Source: JAJRVM01 sp041752115 (GTDB taxonomy: Bacteria; Planctomycetota; Planctomycetia; Pirellulales; Pirellulaceae). From it: 64,000 bases of DNA. The notes under the pieces are model-generated. The model did not search any database. It saw only the letters and a program-made list of their open reading frames with translations, and was not told where the DNA came from. Where the stretch lies: contig JBGSHS010000177.1 of the NCBI GenBank assembly GCA_041752115.1, positions 116,843-180,842 of the forward strand, given 5' to 3'. Positions 1 to 9,225 of the stretch are shown in pieces. Each line of letters opens with the position of its first letter. Positions within the stretch are counted from its first letter, which is position 1. Made by a program: the position numbers and the translations under genes.

Positions 1-2
1 GA

Positions 3-476
3 CTTGACGTGATGACGAAGATGCGAGGCTGTGATGGCTTTGAATCCCTCTGGGAACGCCGCACGACCATTCAGGACGCCGACGGTGTTATCTACGAATT
101 GCTTGGCATCGAAGACCTGGTGAAGGCCAAGAAGACACAACGCGACAAAGACTGGCCCATGATCCGACGGCTCGTCGACGCTCACTATCACCAGTACTGT
201 AAAGAACCGACGGCGGCCCGTGTTCGCTTCTGGCTGCGCGAATCCCGAACACCAGAGACACTCATTCGCCTCGCCGCGCAATACCCGGAAATCGTGCCAG
301 AGATGATTCGAATTCGGCCGCTCGTAGCCGAAACGATCAGTGCCAGCCACTCTGCACTCGCGGCGGAACTGGAGAAGGAACGACGTGGGGAAGTGGAGGC
401 CGACAAAGACTATTGGCGTCCTCTGGTAAGAGAACTTGAGGCAATGCGTCTGGCGAAGCACAAACGGAACAACTGA
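3..476 (+). CDS. nucleotidyltransferase-like protein, C-terminal part (5' end outside window)
   Basis: The frame is open to the left edge: codons before the first in-window start read L-D-V-M-T, so the gene begins upstream and only about 157 residues are visible. The opening LDVMTKMRGCDGFESLW followed by a hydrophilic helix with DLVKAKKTQRDKDWPM is typical of the C-terminal half of nucleotidyltransferase (MNT/AbiEii-like) proteins, where the Asp after the beta-strand is part of the metal site and KTQRDKDWPM follows. The rest is helical and charged. The catalytic GS motif would lie outside the window, so activity cannot be judged. It could be a toxin-type nucleotidyltransferase or a stand-alone housekeeping relative. 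Recognition is from motif memory, not a search. Confidence 0.6.
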   Translation, partial: LDVMTKMRGCDGFESLWERRTTIQDADGVIYELLGIEDLVKAKKTQRDKDWPMIRRLVDAHYHQYCKEPTAARVRFWLRESRTPETLIRLAAQYPEIVPEMIRIRPLVAETISASHSALAAELEKERRGEVEADKDYWRPLVRELEAMRLAKHKRNN

Positions 477-501
477 TTCACCCACCCGGCAACCTCCCGC
501 G

Positions 502-1329
502 CTAGGGGGCCCTTTCCAGATCCTCATCCTGAGTACGTTGAAACCGAGACGGCGTTCCGCTCGTATCGCGAAGATTGCGAAGCTCCAACGTGTCCTCGGT
601 GATCTCGATCACCTGATAACGCTCGGTGGGCGCCAACTCCGTCCCGGCGCGACCGAACCAGGCGTAGGCGGTGTCCCGATCCCCATACTGCCAGATCTGG
701 AATCGACTGCCATCAAACGCCCATTCCATGTATCCGCGCTCAAACCCGGACGTCGAACGCCACCGTGCGGTACCATCAGAACGGAAGTTCAGCAGGTTTC
801 CCTTCGTACCCTTCCAGGTCCCAACCATCGGCCGCAGGCGATCGTCAGGTGGCCAGGCAGTGCGAAGCCCGGGCGCGTTGGCGGGTATCCAGTGATTCAC
901 GTACGTCGCAAAGTGCCCCGCATAGAGCACCATCACCGGGCGATACACGCCGCCGATCCTTTTGAGGTTGCTCTGGCCGGTAACGCGGTACTCCAATTCC
1001 GACAGGGCAATGAACGGCCCTATGCTCACCACGCACAGGACGACAAATGTCGCTAGCGATGCTGCTGCGAAGAGCGATGCGCGCCATAGCTGGGAGGCCT
1101 TAACGTTCCGATAAGTAGACCTGCAGGCAAGAGCGAAGCAGACAACGCTCAGCAGGAAGATCACGTAGTGCGGGCACTTCCGTATCGCAACGATGACGCC
1201 TCCCAGTCCCACCATACAAACCAGAATGGCGAGCATCGAGAACTGATACCACCGACGAATCACGGCCTCTCCCATTCCGGCCGTAGCCGCACAATGAACC
1301 GATGCGATGATTTGGCCAAGGTCACTCAA
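502..1329 (-). CDS. membrane protein of unknown function
   Basis: A 275-residue protein I do not recognise. Three hydrophobic stretches are visible: about residues 30-50, 55-70 and 85-110. After them comes a soluble C-terminal half rich in Trp, Arg and Tyr, with MVGTWKGTKGNLLNFRSDGT, which resembles the first strands of a small beta-barrel (lipocalin-like 'GTW' opening). A membrane anchor with an extracytoplasmic or cytoplasmic beta domain is the simplest reading. It lies 84 bp downstream of the large protease/propeller gene in the same direction and may be co-transcribed with it. Confidence 0.55.
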   Translation of the reverse strand: MSDLGQIIASVHCAATAGMGEAVIRRWYQFSMLAILVCMVGLGGVIVAIRKCPHYVIFLLSVVCFALACRSTYRNVKASQLWRASLFAAASLATFVVLCVVSIGPFIALSELEYRVTGQSNLKRIGGVYRPVMVLYAGHFATYVNHWIPANAPGLRTAWPPDDRLRPMVGTWKGTKGNLLNFRSDGTARWRSTSGFERGYMEWAFDGSRFQIWQYGDRDTAYAWFGRAGTELAPTERYQVIEITEDTLELRNLRDTSGTPSRFQRTQDEDLERAP

Positions 1330-1413
1330 TGACGACAGGTCACATTTTACTGCGAAGAAGAACAGGAGACGATCGTTCTCCCTCGCTTACGCTTCGGGCT
1401 ACCATTTCAGCGA

Positions 1414-4400
1414 TCACTTCCCGTCGACCGCCTGTTGAAGAAACGTCTTGAGCGGTCCGACAGGAAGAGCAAAGCCAGCCCCTTCGATGTTTCCTTTTAG
1501 CGAAATGAGACCGATCACACAGCCGTGCTCGTTGAACAAGGGCCCTCCGCTGTTGCCGGGATTGATGGCTGCTGAGATCTGAATGTACCGCTGTCCTTCA
1601 ATCTCCCGCTGCGGATTGCTCACAATGCCGGTAGTCATCGTCCGGTTGAGGATCTGATCGCCCAGTCCCGGGTCTCCAATCACGGTGACGGACTCACCGG
1701 TGTCAACACGATCGTCCGGTGAAAAGTGAACGTGAACCAGATCCCGCGACGGCTCGATTTTGAGCAGCGCCACGTCAAGTGCAGGGTCAATACGTATGAT
1801 CTGGGCGGGCGTTCTGAGCGGAGCAAACTCTTCGGCACCGGGTGTGGAGTTATAAACGACCTCGATGGAATCGGCGGCATCGACCACATGAGCCGAGGTG
1901 AGCACGTATCCGGTGCTCCCGATGAAGAAACCGGTGCCGGAAGTCACATCGGTCAACACAGATACCACGGCGTCCAGATACTTTTTGCCGATGTCGCGCG
2001 CTGTGAAAGTACTCTTCGCATCGTGTGGATTGAGCGCCTCGAGCTGCGGTCTCGGCACCGTCTTCGCTTTCGGCTCAACCTCCGGTGTGGGCGGCTGCGG
2101 TTTGGCGCGATGAGCGAGCTCCTGCAGAGTGAGCTTGAGCGGAACGGCGCGCAGATAGCGTCCTGTGGGATCGGAGCACACGAATACGAGATTCCGGCCG
2201 CTGGGAGAAAAGAACAATTGCTCCACTGTCACGTCGCCCAGGCCACCCTCGCGCAGCAACAGCTTGTTCTCCAGCAACTTGCCCGTTTCCCGGTGGAACA
2301 GCACGGCCGAGCCGCTCCCGGGTACCGCGACGATAGGCAGCAACGGATGAAAGGCCAGTTCGGTCGTAACCGCTCGATCCTTGGTCTCGTAGACCACTCC
2401 GGGAGCACTCAGGCTATCCGTTCGCCACCCCTTGAGGTTCTTGGAGTGCATCGGCGTCCCGACAAAAGACAGGTAAGTCAGGCGCTGGCCATCGGCCGAC
2501 ATGCGGATTCCCTTTCCATTTCCGCCTGCCTGCCGAACTACCTCACGCAATCGAATGCGACTGCCGATATTCCAGCTCAAGAGCAGGTCCACGTGGCCGT
2601 ATTCGGGAATCTCGATCAATCGCCAGTCAGGATTAATGTGGAAGCTGCTCCCACGCTCGTAGAGATCCTTGTATCCCGTATAGAGACGTTTACCATCCGG
2701 CGAGACTTCGACCCACGTTCCGAGAATCCCCGGTGCTTGGACACGACCTGTCGCCTCGTCGACCGTCAATACCGTGTAGCGAGGGAGCTCCATGGCGTGC
2801 TTGATCGCCACGAAGCTCTTCGCGCTGGTCGGACTGATTGCCAGGTCGGTGACTTCCAAAACCTGCAACTCGTCCGTCGCCAAGGGAATCTCCCGCCTGA
2901 CTTTCATCTTCCGCTTATCGATGATCTGCAGAGCGGGGTTGCCGCCCCGGACGACACCGAGATACACATCCGCCCGCTCTTCGATGAATTCGTACGAGTT
3001 GGGAAGGGTGCGGATTTCCGTCACAGTAATGCCATCATCCGCCAGGATCCGCAGCGAGTTACCCTGCAATAGCAGCATCTGTTCACGATCGTAACTGTTG
3101 GAAATCGCGAACCGATCGACAACCAGATCGACCTTGGCAACTTTGTCGAGCTTCGCAAGATCTCCGCCCACGGAAGCGGCCAGGTCTTGGTCCACAACTT
3201 CCAGTTTCGGGCGAACGAATGTGACTTCGCCACCCTGCTTCACCCGAATCTTGAGTTCGTGCACGCCGACCTGATCGGCACTGGGAGTCCACCGGAAGTC
3301 CCCTTCCGGCGTCAAGGACACTCCGGGCAATTGTGACATCAGTGCCACGGACATTTCTTTGGAGACCGTCAGCTGGAACTGGAATAACTGTCCGGCAACG
3401 ATCCTGGACGGAAAACCCTTCGCCAGGCTGTCGGTCCACGTCGAGCCGGCCCCATGATCGGTATCGTCACTCGACTCCGCTTCCGGCGACGTCACGGCGA
3501 CGCCCTGGTCCGACGAGGACGAGCTTGCTCCATGGGGCGAGAAAGCTGCCGTATCCGCGGCCAGTACCATTCCTCCCTCGCCTGTCAATACGAACAGGAA
3601 GAGTCGGTCCTGGTGAGTGCAAGCCACGGGGTGATCAAGGTAGTAATCCCTCGTGCGATACAGATGACGGTACACCTTGTGGAAGTCTTTGCTGGGTATC
3701 GGATACGTAACCGTTCGCTGCCCGATGTCTGTGAGCTTGAGGTCGAGTCGATGAGCCGTGAGTAAGCCGTCCGTCAGGGAGTAGAGCAGTTTCTGTGAGA
3801 CATCTGGCACGATCAGCATCCCCAGATCCTTCTCCAACTGAGTGATCGGAACTCCGGCAAAGACAGCATTGGCCGAGATCCAAAAACTGCCCGAAGAGAC
3901 CTGATATACGAACGGCGTCTGCGAAATTCCGCCGCGAAACACGGGCTCCGGTTTGCCTTGAGCAGAAAGATACTCCGAATACCGGAAGGCGGTCATATCT
4001 CCCGATGGGCTCAGCTGAAAGGAACCTTGAGTCATGACGATTTGTCCGTCGTAACTGACCGTTGCTTCGGGAGCGTGAGAAAGCAGGCGGCACGTGTCCG
4101 CCTTCGCGTCCACCACAAACACGTGGCTGTCCTGGTAGGATGCCTGCCGTCCGGGACCGTGACACGTGACGACGAGTTCACCACGGTAGTTCTGGCCGCC
4201 CGGTGCGGAGATATGAACAACATTCGGCTTACCCGCCTTCAATTCGTTCACTTGCCTCCAATCACCCCCCTGCTCAAAAACGCTGATAGTCCCCTGGCCG
4301 TGGTTGGAAACAAACAGCTTGTTGTCGCGACAGAGAATGCACCGCGGGGCAACCGTCGCGATCGAAGTAGCGATCTTGCTGTCGAAGACGTCATAGACCG

Positions 4401-5295
4401 TGAGCTGATTATCCGCCTGATGTGAGATCGCGAGGTACCGTCCGTCTTCGGTCATAGCCATGCTGGTGGCCGGGCTCTCCAGCAGCAGCGACTCGAAGGC
4501 AACCGTCGTCGGTGGCTCTGGCTTCGTCCGTGTCTCGGCAGCAGCGTTCACGTCCTCCTCTGCGGCAGCATTCGACTCCTCCGCCGCCACAGCACCCGGT
4601 CCTGCCGCTGACGAATCTTGTGGCTCCGCTTCAGGACCAGGCGATTGGGGCGGTGGCTCTTGATCGGCCTTCGGAGCAGCAACCGGTGCGTCAGGCAGAG
4701 CCGCTTGTTCAGCTGGTGCAGGCGGATCAAGCGGCACGATCTCCGGGACGTCTGCCTGCGGAGCTGCAGACGAGTCAGGGCTCTTCTTATCCTGTGGTGG
4801 CTGCTGGATCGGGAATGCCTGCGGCGAATTCCTTACCGGCTCCTCGTCGACCAAGGCAACACGCGGCGCGGGGGGATTGGGTGTCGCTCGCAGCGATTTA
4901 CCGACCAGCAAATAGGCGGCCATGAGAATGGCAACTACCAGAAGCGTGCCGAGGCCGCCGGCGCAGAACAACAGCCACGCTGGCCAACTCTCCTGCGGCA
5001 CAATGAACGCCGGCTTCGCAACGGCCGGCGGGATCGGACCAGCCACCGGTGGCGTCAGCGGTGCAACGACGGGCGGAGGCAGCGAGGGTCCCACGACGCG
5101 TGGCTTCTGCTGTTCCACCTGGAAAAATCCTACCGGATCAACACCACTCTCGTTGTCCGGTGCGACCTGGCTATCGCTTGCCAGAGGCACTTCGATCCGG
5201 CTGCGGCACTGCGGGCACCGAACCCGCTTTCCCGCGTACTTGGACTTCACACGCGTTTGGAACGAACAGGCTGGGCACTGGACGGGAATCGACAT
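1414..5295 (-). CDS. zinc ribbon / TM / beta-propeller / HtrA-like serine protease fusion
   Basis: 1293 residues. Residues 1-40 form a zinc ribbon with two CPxC-type knuckles (CPACSF and CPQCRS). A proline-rich stretch follows, then one membrane helix at about 105-130 (LLFCAGGLGTLLVVAILMAA), then a long Pro/Ala/Glu linker to about 260. Residues 265-530 and 690-1040 look like WD40/YncE-type propeller repeats, with an Ig-like putative cadherin segment between them (TPEGDFRWTPSADQVGVHEL). The last 190 residues are a trypsin-like S1C protease: TSAHVV (His), DPALDVALLKI (Asp) and NPGNSGGPL (Ser) give a complete triad. No PDZ domain follows. The topology predicts a cytoplasmic zinc ribbon and the propeller and protease outside the membrane. 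RBS-like purines precede the ATG. Confidence 0.85.
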   Translation of the reverse strand: MSIPVQCPACSFQTRVKSKYAGKRVRCPQCRSRIEVPLASDSQVAPDNESGVDPVGFFQVEQQKPRVVGPSLPPPVVAPLTPPVAGPIPPAVAKPAFIVPQESWPAWLLFCAGGLGTLLVVAILMAAYLLVGKSLRATPNPPAPRVALVDEEPVRNSPQAFPIQQPPQDKKSPDSSAAPQADVPEIVPLDPPAPAEQAALPDAPVAAPKADQEPPPQSPGPEAEPQDSSAAGPGAVAAEESNAAAEEDVNAAAETRTKPEPPTTVAFESLLLESPATSMAMTEDGRYLAISHQADNQLTVYDVFDSKIATSIATVAPRCILCRDNKLFVSNHGQGTISVFEQGGDWRQVNELKAGKPNVVHISAPGGQNYRGELVVTCHGPGRQASYQDSHVFVVDAKADTCRLLSHAPEATVSYDGQIVMTQGSFQLSPSGDMTAFRYSEYLSAQGKPEPVFRGGISQTPFVYQVSSGSFWISANAVFAGVPITQLEKDLGMLIVPDVSQKLLYSLTDGLLTAHRLDLKLTDIGQRTVTYPIPSKDFHKVYRHLYRTRDYYLDHPVACTHQDRLFLFVLTGEGGMVLAADTAAFSPHGASSSSSDQGVAVTSPEAESSDDTDHGAGSTWTDSLAKGFPSRIVAGQLFQFQLTVSKEMSVALMSQLPGVSLTPEGDFRWTPSADQVGVHELKIRVKQGGEVTFVRPKLEVVDQDLAASVGGDLAKLDKVAKVDLVVDRFAISNSYDREQMLLLQGNSLRILADDGITVTEIRTLPNSYEFIEERADVYLGVVRGGNPALQIIDKRKMKVRREIPLATDELQVLEVTDLAISPTSAKSFVAIKHAMELPRYTVLTVDEATGRVQAPGILGTWVEVSPDGKRLYTGYKDLYERGSSFHINPDWRLIEIPEYGHVDLLLSWNIGSRIRLREVVRQAGGNGKGIRMSADGQRLTYLSFVGTPMHSKNLKGWRTDSLSAPGVVYETKDRAVTTELAFHPLLPIVAVPGSGSAVLFHRETGKLLENKLLLREGGLGDVTVEQLFFSPSGRNLVFVCSDPTGRYLRAVPLKLTLQELAHRAKPQPPTPEVEPKAKTVPRPQLEALNPHDAKSTFTARDIGKKYLDAVVSVLTDVTSGTGFFIGSTGYVLTSAHVVDAADSIEVVYNSTPGAEEFAPLRTPAQIIRIDPALDVALLKIEPSRDLVHVHFSPDDRVDTGESVTVIGDPGLGDQILNRTMTTGIVSNPQREIEGQRYIQISAAINPGNSGGPLFNEHGCVIGLISLKGNIEGAGFALPVGPLKTFLQQAVDGK

Positions 5296-5628
5296 GATTT
5301 GCCTCCGCTCACGTCAGACCCGCGCCCCTCTCGACACGGATCGTGGTCCATTTTCCAACATTCTGAGGCAGATGTCGAGCTTCATCCCGGGAATTTACCT
5401 CCCGCCGTCGCGACGTAGCGCGGACTTCAGTCCGCAACCGCCCCGCGTAAACCGTTACCGTCGCGTTGTAGCGCGAACCTCAGTCCGCGACCGCCCCCCA
5501 CCAACCGCCAACCATCAAGAACACCATGCCAACATCCTCCGCTGCTCATCCATTTCATCATCGCGAACCTCAGTCGTCCTCTACCGCCTGAACGTGATGG
5601 ACTGCTCCGTTCGCCGTCACACCGTCGC
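5296..5628. repeat. intergenic region with GTAGCGCGGACT-type palindromes
   Basis: No gene is seen here. At 5415-5435 the palindrome gtagcgcggacttcagtccgc occurs, at 5466-5488 a diverged copy (gtagcgcgaacctcagtccgc), and at about 5563 a third, shorter trace. A further copy sits at 47754-47778. The arms GCGGACT and AGTCCGC make a short strong hairpin, so these are REP-like elements placed between two minus-strand genes. They could also act as transcription terminators or mRNA-stabilising hairpins. Confidence 0.7.
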
Positions 5629-7689
5629 CTACTGCACCTCGAGCACCGTCACGCTATGTGGCGGCAACTCGCAGTGGCCGCTCTGAAACGAGAGTTCGCT
5701 TGAATGAGGAACGACGCGGTCGGGCCGGTCCACGTCGTTGTAGGCATCGGGAGCATCACCGGAAAGCAGGGTGGCTCGATAGCGGCCGCGCAGCAACCGG
5801 TCCCCCATCCGCACCGCGCACGACAGCTGGCTCGTCGCATGCCGATTGATCAACACGACTCGCCATTTCTGCCCTGACGGGTCGCGCGTTGCCAGAGCGT
5901 CCAGGACCGGGACGCTCCGGCCGTCATGCTGCAAGGGGATGCTGGCCACTTCCGTCGGAATGACGGTTGTCTCGAGCAGATTGCTGTACATATCGAGCAC
6001 GTGATAGGTCGTGCGTTTGACGAGTCCGTGGGGATGCACATAGAGCGGCCCGCGCGTATTGACAATCGGCGCAATGTTGGCCATCCCCACATCGTCTGCA
6101 TGACGCAGGCAGGCGTTGAGAAACGACGCGGAAAAGAGCGCATCGGCCATCGTGTACTGCGAAGCGATCGCATTCTTCTGGCGAGCCTGGATGAACGACG
6201 CCACGCCCGTATCCTGTTCGTCGCTGGCCGCTTTGCGAGGGAAGCCCGGATGGTGCCAGCCGCGCAGGTTCCATTCGTCGAAGGCGATCTTAACACGCCC
6301 CCGACAGCCGGATTCGTCGAGCAATTCGATGACCCGATTGATGGTCGATTCGGGGCCTTCAGAGAGCGTGATACACGACAGGTAATCGGGTGTCAGGTTC
6401 TCTCCCCAGCAGGGAAGCCAATACTCATGGATCGCCACGAAGTTGAGTTGCTGTCCTGCCTTTTCCAACAACGGCAGCGTCCACTCCCGGTTGGGAGTGG
6501 CGGCGGCCAGCAGTTTCAAGTTCGGATCCACACCCCGCATCAGCTCGGCCGAGCGCAGCACCAGAGGCCCCCACTCCTGCGGTGTCTTGGCGCCGATTTC
6601 ATGCCCGCCCCAGTTCTCATTGCCAATGCTCCAATAGCGGACATCCAGCGGCTGGAGGTGACCGTTGGCCGCGCGCGCTTGAGCAAATTGACCGCTGGTG
6701 GCGTTGCAGTACTCGACCCACTGCTTCATTTCCTCCGGCGTGCCGTTTCCGGCATTCGTGCAGATGTACGGTTCGCAGCCGACCTGGCGGCACCATTGGA
6801 CGAACTCATCCGTCCCGAACGTATGGGGATCTTCCACACCCCACACCACATCCAATCCACTTCGTCGTTGCTTCCCGACCCCGTCTTTCCAGTGATAGCC
6901 GCTGGCGAAACAACCGCCCGGCCAGCGGACGATCGCGAGCCGAAGCTGCTTCAATGCGTCAATCACATCCTCGCGGAATCCCTGTTCGTTCGACAAGGGC
7001 GAATCAGGCTCAAACAGCCCGCCATAAATCTGGTCGCCAAAATGCTCAATGAAACCTCCGTAGATCAATCGACTGGGGGTCACCCCGCTTGATTGGTCAT
7101 CGATCCTGACCATTGCCTGCACACCTTGCGATGTGTCAGCCAGCCCCTCAAGCACCACATCGTCGTACCAGGCCTGGCCTGTCGCTTGGCCCCATCCACC
7201 ATAGAGACAGTTGATTTCCAGCTGTGTCTCCTGGCCCGTTCCAAACGTCGTGGAAACTCGAGTCCAGTCGCTGGTGCCCGTCACCCGGTTGGTCCGCACG
7301 TGCTGCATGTTCTGGATGTTCAAGAGAGCGCCCACGGCCCCATGCATGTTGTGCGTCCTGATCCAGCCCGAGAGTCGGTACAGAGTATTCGGCCGCACCT
7401 GCACAGTCGCCGTCCATGCCGCGTCACTTCCCTGCTCCGAGCGGATGGAGAGACACTGCCCGCCGGAGTGGCCCGCTGTTGCCAGCGACCATTGAGCTTG
7501 TTCAGCGCCGCTCCACGCCCGCGATATCCAACCATCGGGACGGCCATCAACCGACGATTCGAACGAGGGATTGGGAAGCAGGTTTTCCGCCGCAGCGGTC
7601 CCCGGGGCCGCAGAAGAAATCGCAGCGCACACAGCCCATAGCGTGGCGATTGGCAAGACCAACCTGAGTCGGCAATAGCGTCTGTTCAC
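5629..7689 (-). CDS. secreted alpha-L-arabinofuranosidase, GH51, with N-terminal carbohydrate-binding domain
   Basis: Hydrolyses terminal alpha-L-arabinofuranosyl groups of arabinan or arabinoxylan outside the cytoplasm. The GTG at 7689 is chosen as start because AGGAGA lies eight bases before it and a signal peptide (RLRLVLPIATLWAVCAAISS) follows at once; an ATG 19 codons further up lacks these. Residues 35-180 form a CBM4/9-like jelly roll (NLLPNPSFES to AWYDDVVLEG). The GH51 barrel then starts at SRLIYGGFIEHFG. The acid/base Glu is in YWSIGNENWGG and the nucleophile Glu in KIAFDEWN. The C-terminus is the usual beta-sandwich. The length of about 686 residues fits a GH51 enzyme with one added module. 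It is flanked by palindromic repeats, so it is probably transcribed alone. Confidence 0.92.
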   Translation of the reverse strand: MNRRYCRLRLVLPIATLWAVCAAISSAAPGTAAAENLLPNPSFESSVDGRPDGWISRAWSGAEQAQWSLATAGHSGGQCLSIRSEQGSDAAWTATVQVRPNTLYRLSGWIRTHNMHGAVGALLNIQNMQHVRTNRVTGTSDWTRVSTTFGTGQETQLEINCLYGGWGQATGQAWYDDVVLEGLADTSQGVQAMVRIDDQSSGVTPSRLIYGGFIEHFGDQIYGGLFEPDSPLSNEQGFREDVIDALKQLRLAIVRWPGGCFASGYHWKDGVGKQRRSGLDVVWGVEDPHTFGTDEFVQWCRQVGCEPYICTNAGNGTPEEMKQWVEYCNATSGQFAQARAANGHLQPLDVRYWSIGNENWGGHEIGAKTPQEWGPLVLRSAELMRGVDPNLKLLAAATPNREWTLPLLEKAGQQLNFVAIHEYWLPCWGENLTPDYLSCITLSEGPESTINRVIELLDESGCRGRVKIAFDEWNLRGWHHPGFPRKAASDEQDTGVASFIQARQKNAIASQYTMADALFSASFLNACLRHADDVGMANIAPIVNTRGPLYVHPHGLVKRTTYHVLDMYSNLLETTVIPTEVASIPLQHDGRSVPVLDALATRDPSGQKWRVVLINRHATSQLSCAVRMGDRLLRGRYRATLLSGDAPDAYNDVDRPDRVVPHSSELSFQSGHCELPPHSVTVLEVQ

Positions 7690-8258
7690 CAGCGTTGTCT
7701 CCTGCTTCGATATTCGCGGCGTGCCCACCTTGAGTATACCGCTCAAGCATCAACTGGCGAAACCCGCATCAAGGCACGCCTGTAGCATGGGAAGATAATG
7801 GCAGGACAAATGGCCTGTGCGATAGTTGTAGATTTCTCAAGGTGAGCCTTGTCTTTCTTGGAAGATTCACTTCGTTACCACGCAGCGGTTGCATTCAACA
7901 GTAGTAACCGTTCCCAGACCGGCGCTGATTTGGCCGCGAGTTGGCACAGAAAGTCGCCTTGTGGCGGTCGCTGCGGAACTAGGCCTGTCTCAATAGTGTT
8001 CGGCACGGGCGCGAACTCGGCGTACGTCATGCTTCTGTCGGCCGCCGCGGCCAGCTGCCCTCTCACACCTCCCGCCCCCCACGAGCTCCGCTCGTGCGGT
8101 GGAGCAGATGGTCAGCTACCACACCGCCCCCTCACTCCTCTCCGCCCCCCCACGAGCTCCGCTCGTGCGGTGAAGCAGATGGTCAGCTACCACGCCACCC
8201 CTTATCAGCCGGCGCATGGAATCTCTGCCGTTCTTTCTGTAACGAATTCTGATGTCGC
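7690..8258. other. intergenic region leading into REP locus A
   Basis: About 350 bases after the arabinofuranosidase start hold no convincing reading frame. From 8074 the REP hairpins of locus A begin. A promoter for the minus-strand arabinofuranosidase gene must lie here, but no clear -35/-10 pair stands out. Confidence 0.5.
8074..8190 (+). repeat. REP array, locus A left side (two hairpins)
   Basis: Two direct copies of a REP unit. The hairpin core CACGAGC-TCC-GCTCGTG is at 8080-8096 and 8151-8167, a spacing of 71 bases. Each is followed by cGGTGAAGCAGATGGTCAGCTAC, the first with one change. An inverted copy closes the locus at 9182-9198. The same unit occurs at about 40.5 kb and 43.8-44.3 kb. 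The sequence between copies is C-rich on this strand. These flank the RAYT transposase gene, the classic layout of a transposase and its REP substrates. Confidence 0.85.
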
Positions 8259-9224
8259 GTGATTCTATTGATACAAGCAAGCGTGCCCGGCGCTCGTACC
8301 TGGCGTCCAGCATTCGAAGGAGCATTCCAGCCATGGCCGGTTCCACCACACACCGTGACCAGTGCACCGACAGCGCTGTGCCAACCGGCGGGAGCCGACG
8401 CGGCATATCAACTGCGTTATGCCTGGACCGGCTGGCCGTCGCGGGGTTCCTTTTTTGCTCGAGACTCGGTCCTGGAACGGATCGAGCAGACGAATCCGCA
8501 CTGGGAGCGGGACAGCTGGCGAGTATGGGAATACCACGGGACCGACGGCTGCGTGCAGATTCTCTTCAGCACGACACCGGAGATCACCCCCATCTTCGTG
8601 GCGCAACGAGCGAAAGGTCGGCCGGCCTACGCGCTCCGCTCGGCCGGTATCCGAATCCCGTTCAGCCGGAAGGTGGCGGTCCGATCCGTCGGTGACAATA
8701 CACGGCGCGACGTGGAGGCCTATCTGGAGCGACAGGTGGCGAAGGAGCAGTTCGTGGACCCGCAGTTCGCCCAGCGCACGGCCGAGTTGACCGTCGTCAA
8801 CCCGGCCGTGGACCTCTCGCAGCCGACGCCACGCAGTCGCGGTCGGTACTGGTATAACCTGCACCTGGTGTTGGTCGTCGAGCAGCACGCTCGTCTGGAG
8901 TCCTGGCCGGTGTTGACCGGTTTGCGCGCTGCCTTCCTGCGGATCGCTGACCGCACAGGGCACGCGGTGGCTCGGCTGTCGGTCATGCTAAGCCATCTCC
9001 ACGCGGCGTTACGTGCCGAGGCGGACACGGCACCGCTGGAGATCGCGTTTTGCTATCAGAACAACCTCGCGCATCTGCTGCGACTCTGACGCGTCTGGAG
9101 CTCAGGGTTCTACGTCGGTACGTTCGGCGAGTACTCAATGCAGACGGTGAGGAATCGCTTAGCTCACCATCTGATGCACCGCACGAGCGGAGCTCGTGGG
9201 GGTCAACGGAGGAGGCGACTGTGA
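8259..9224 (+). pseudogene. REP-associated tyrosine transposase (RAYT, Y1/HUH), interrupted by an in-frame TGA
   Basis: The open frame runs from GTG 8259 (or GTG 8283) to a TGA at 9087-9089. The same frame continues without change to 9224. The C-terminal half reads RYWYNLHLVLVV, then VMLSHLHAALRAE, then FCYQNNLAHLLRL, stop, RVWSSGFYVGTFGEYSMQ. Planctomycete RAYT proteins show the same order (YNLHLVLVV, VMPDHLHVALR, LNNLAY, W-x-x-GFY-x-GTFGEY). HLH is the HUH metal motif; the usual Asp before it is replaced by Ser. The last residues, HHLMHRTSGARGG, are encoded by the REP hairpin at 9182-9198 itself. A nonsense mutation is the simple explanation; TGA read-through cannot be excluded. Confidence 0.75.
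9162..9203 (-). repeat. REP hairpin, locus A right side (inverted relative to 8.1 kb copies)
   Basis: The hairpin core CACGAGC-GGA-GCTCGTG is at 9182-9198, preceded by agctcaccatctgatgcacc. It is the reverse complement of the units at 8080 and 8151. The RAYT reading frame is therefore bracketed by REP units in opposite orientation, and its 3' end overlaps this one. Confidence 0.8.
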
Positions 9225-9225
9225 T

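Noticed and set aside
5629..7746. Antisense frames over the GH51, GH38, pepF and protease genes, some over 200 codons
   Set aside because: They are shadows of strongly coding GC-rich genes and have no motifs of their own.
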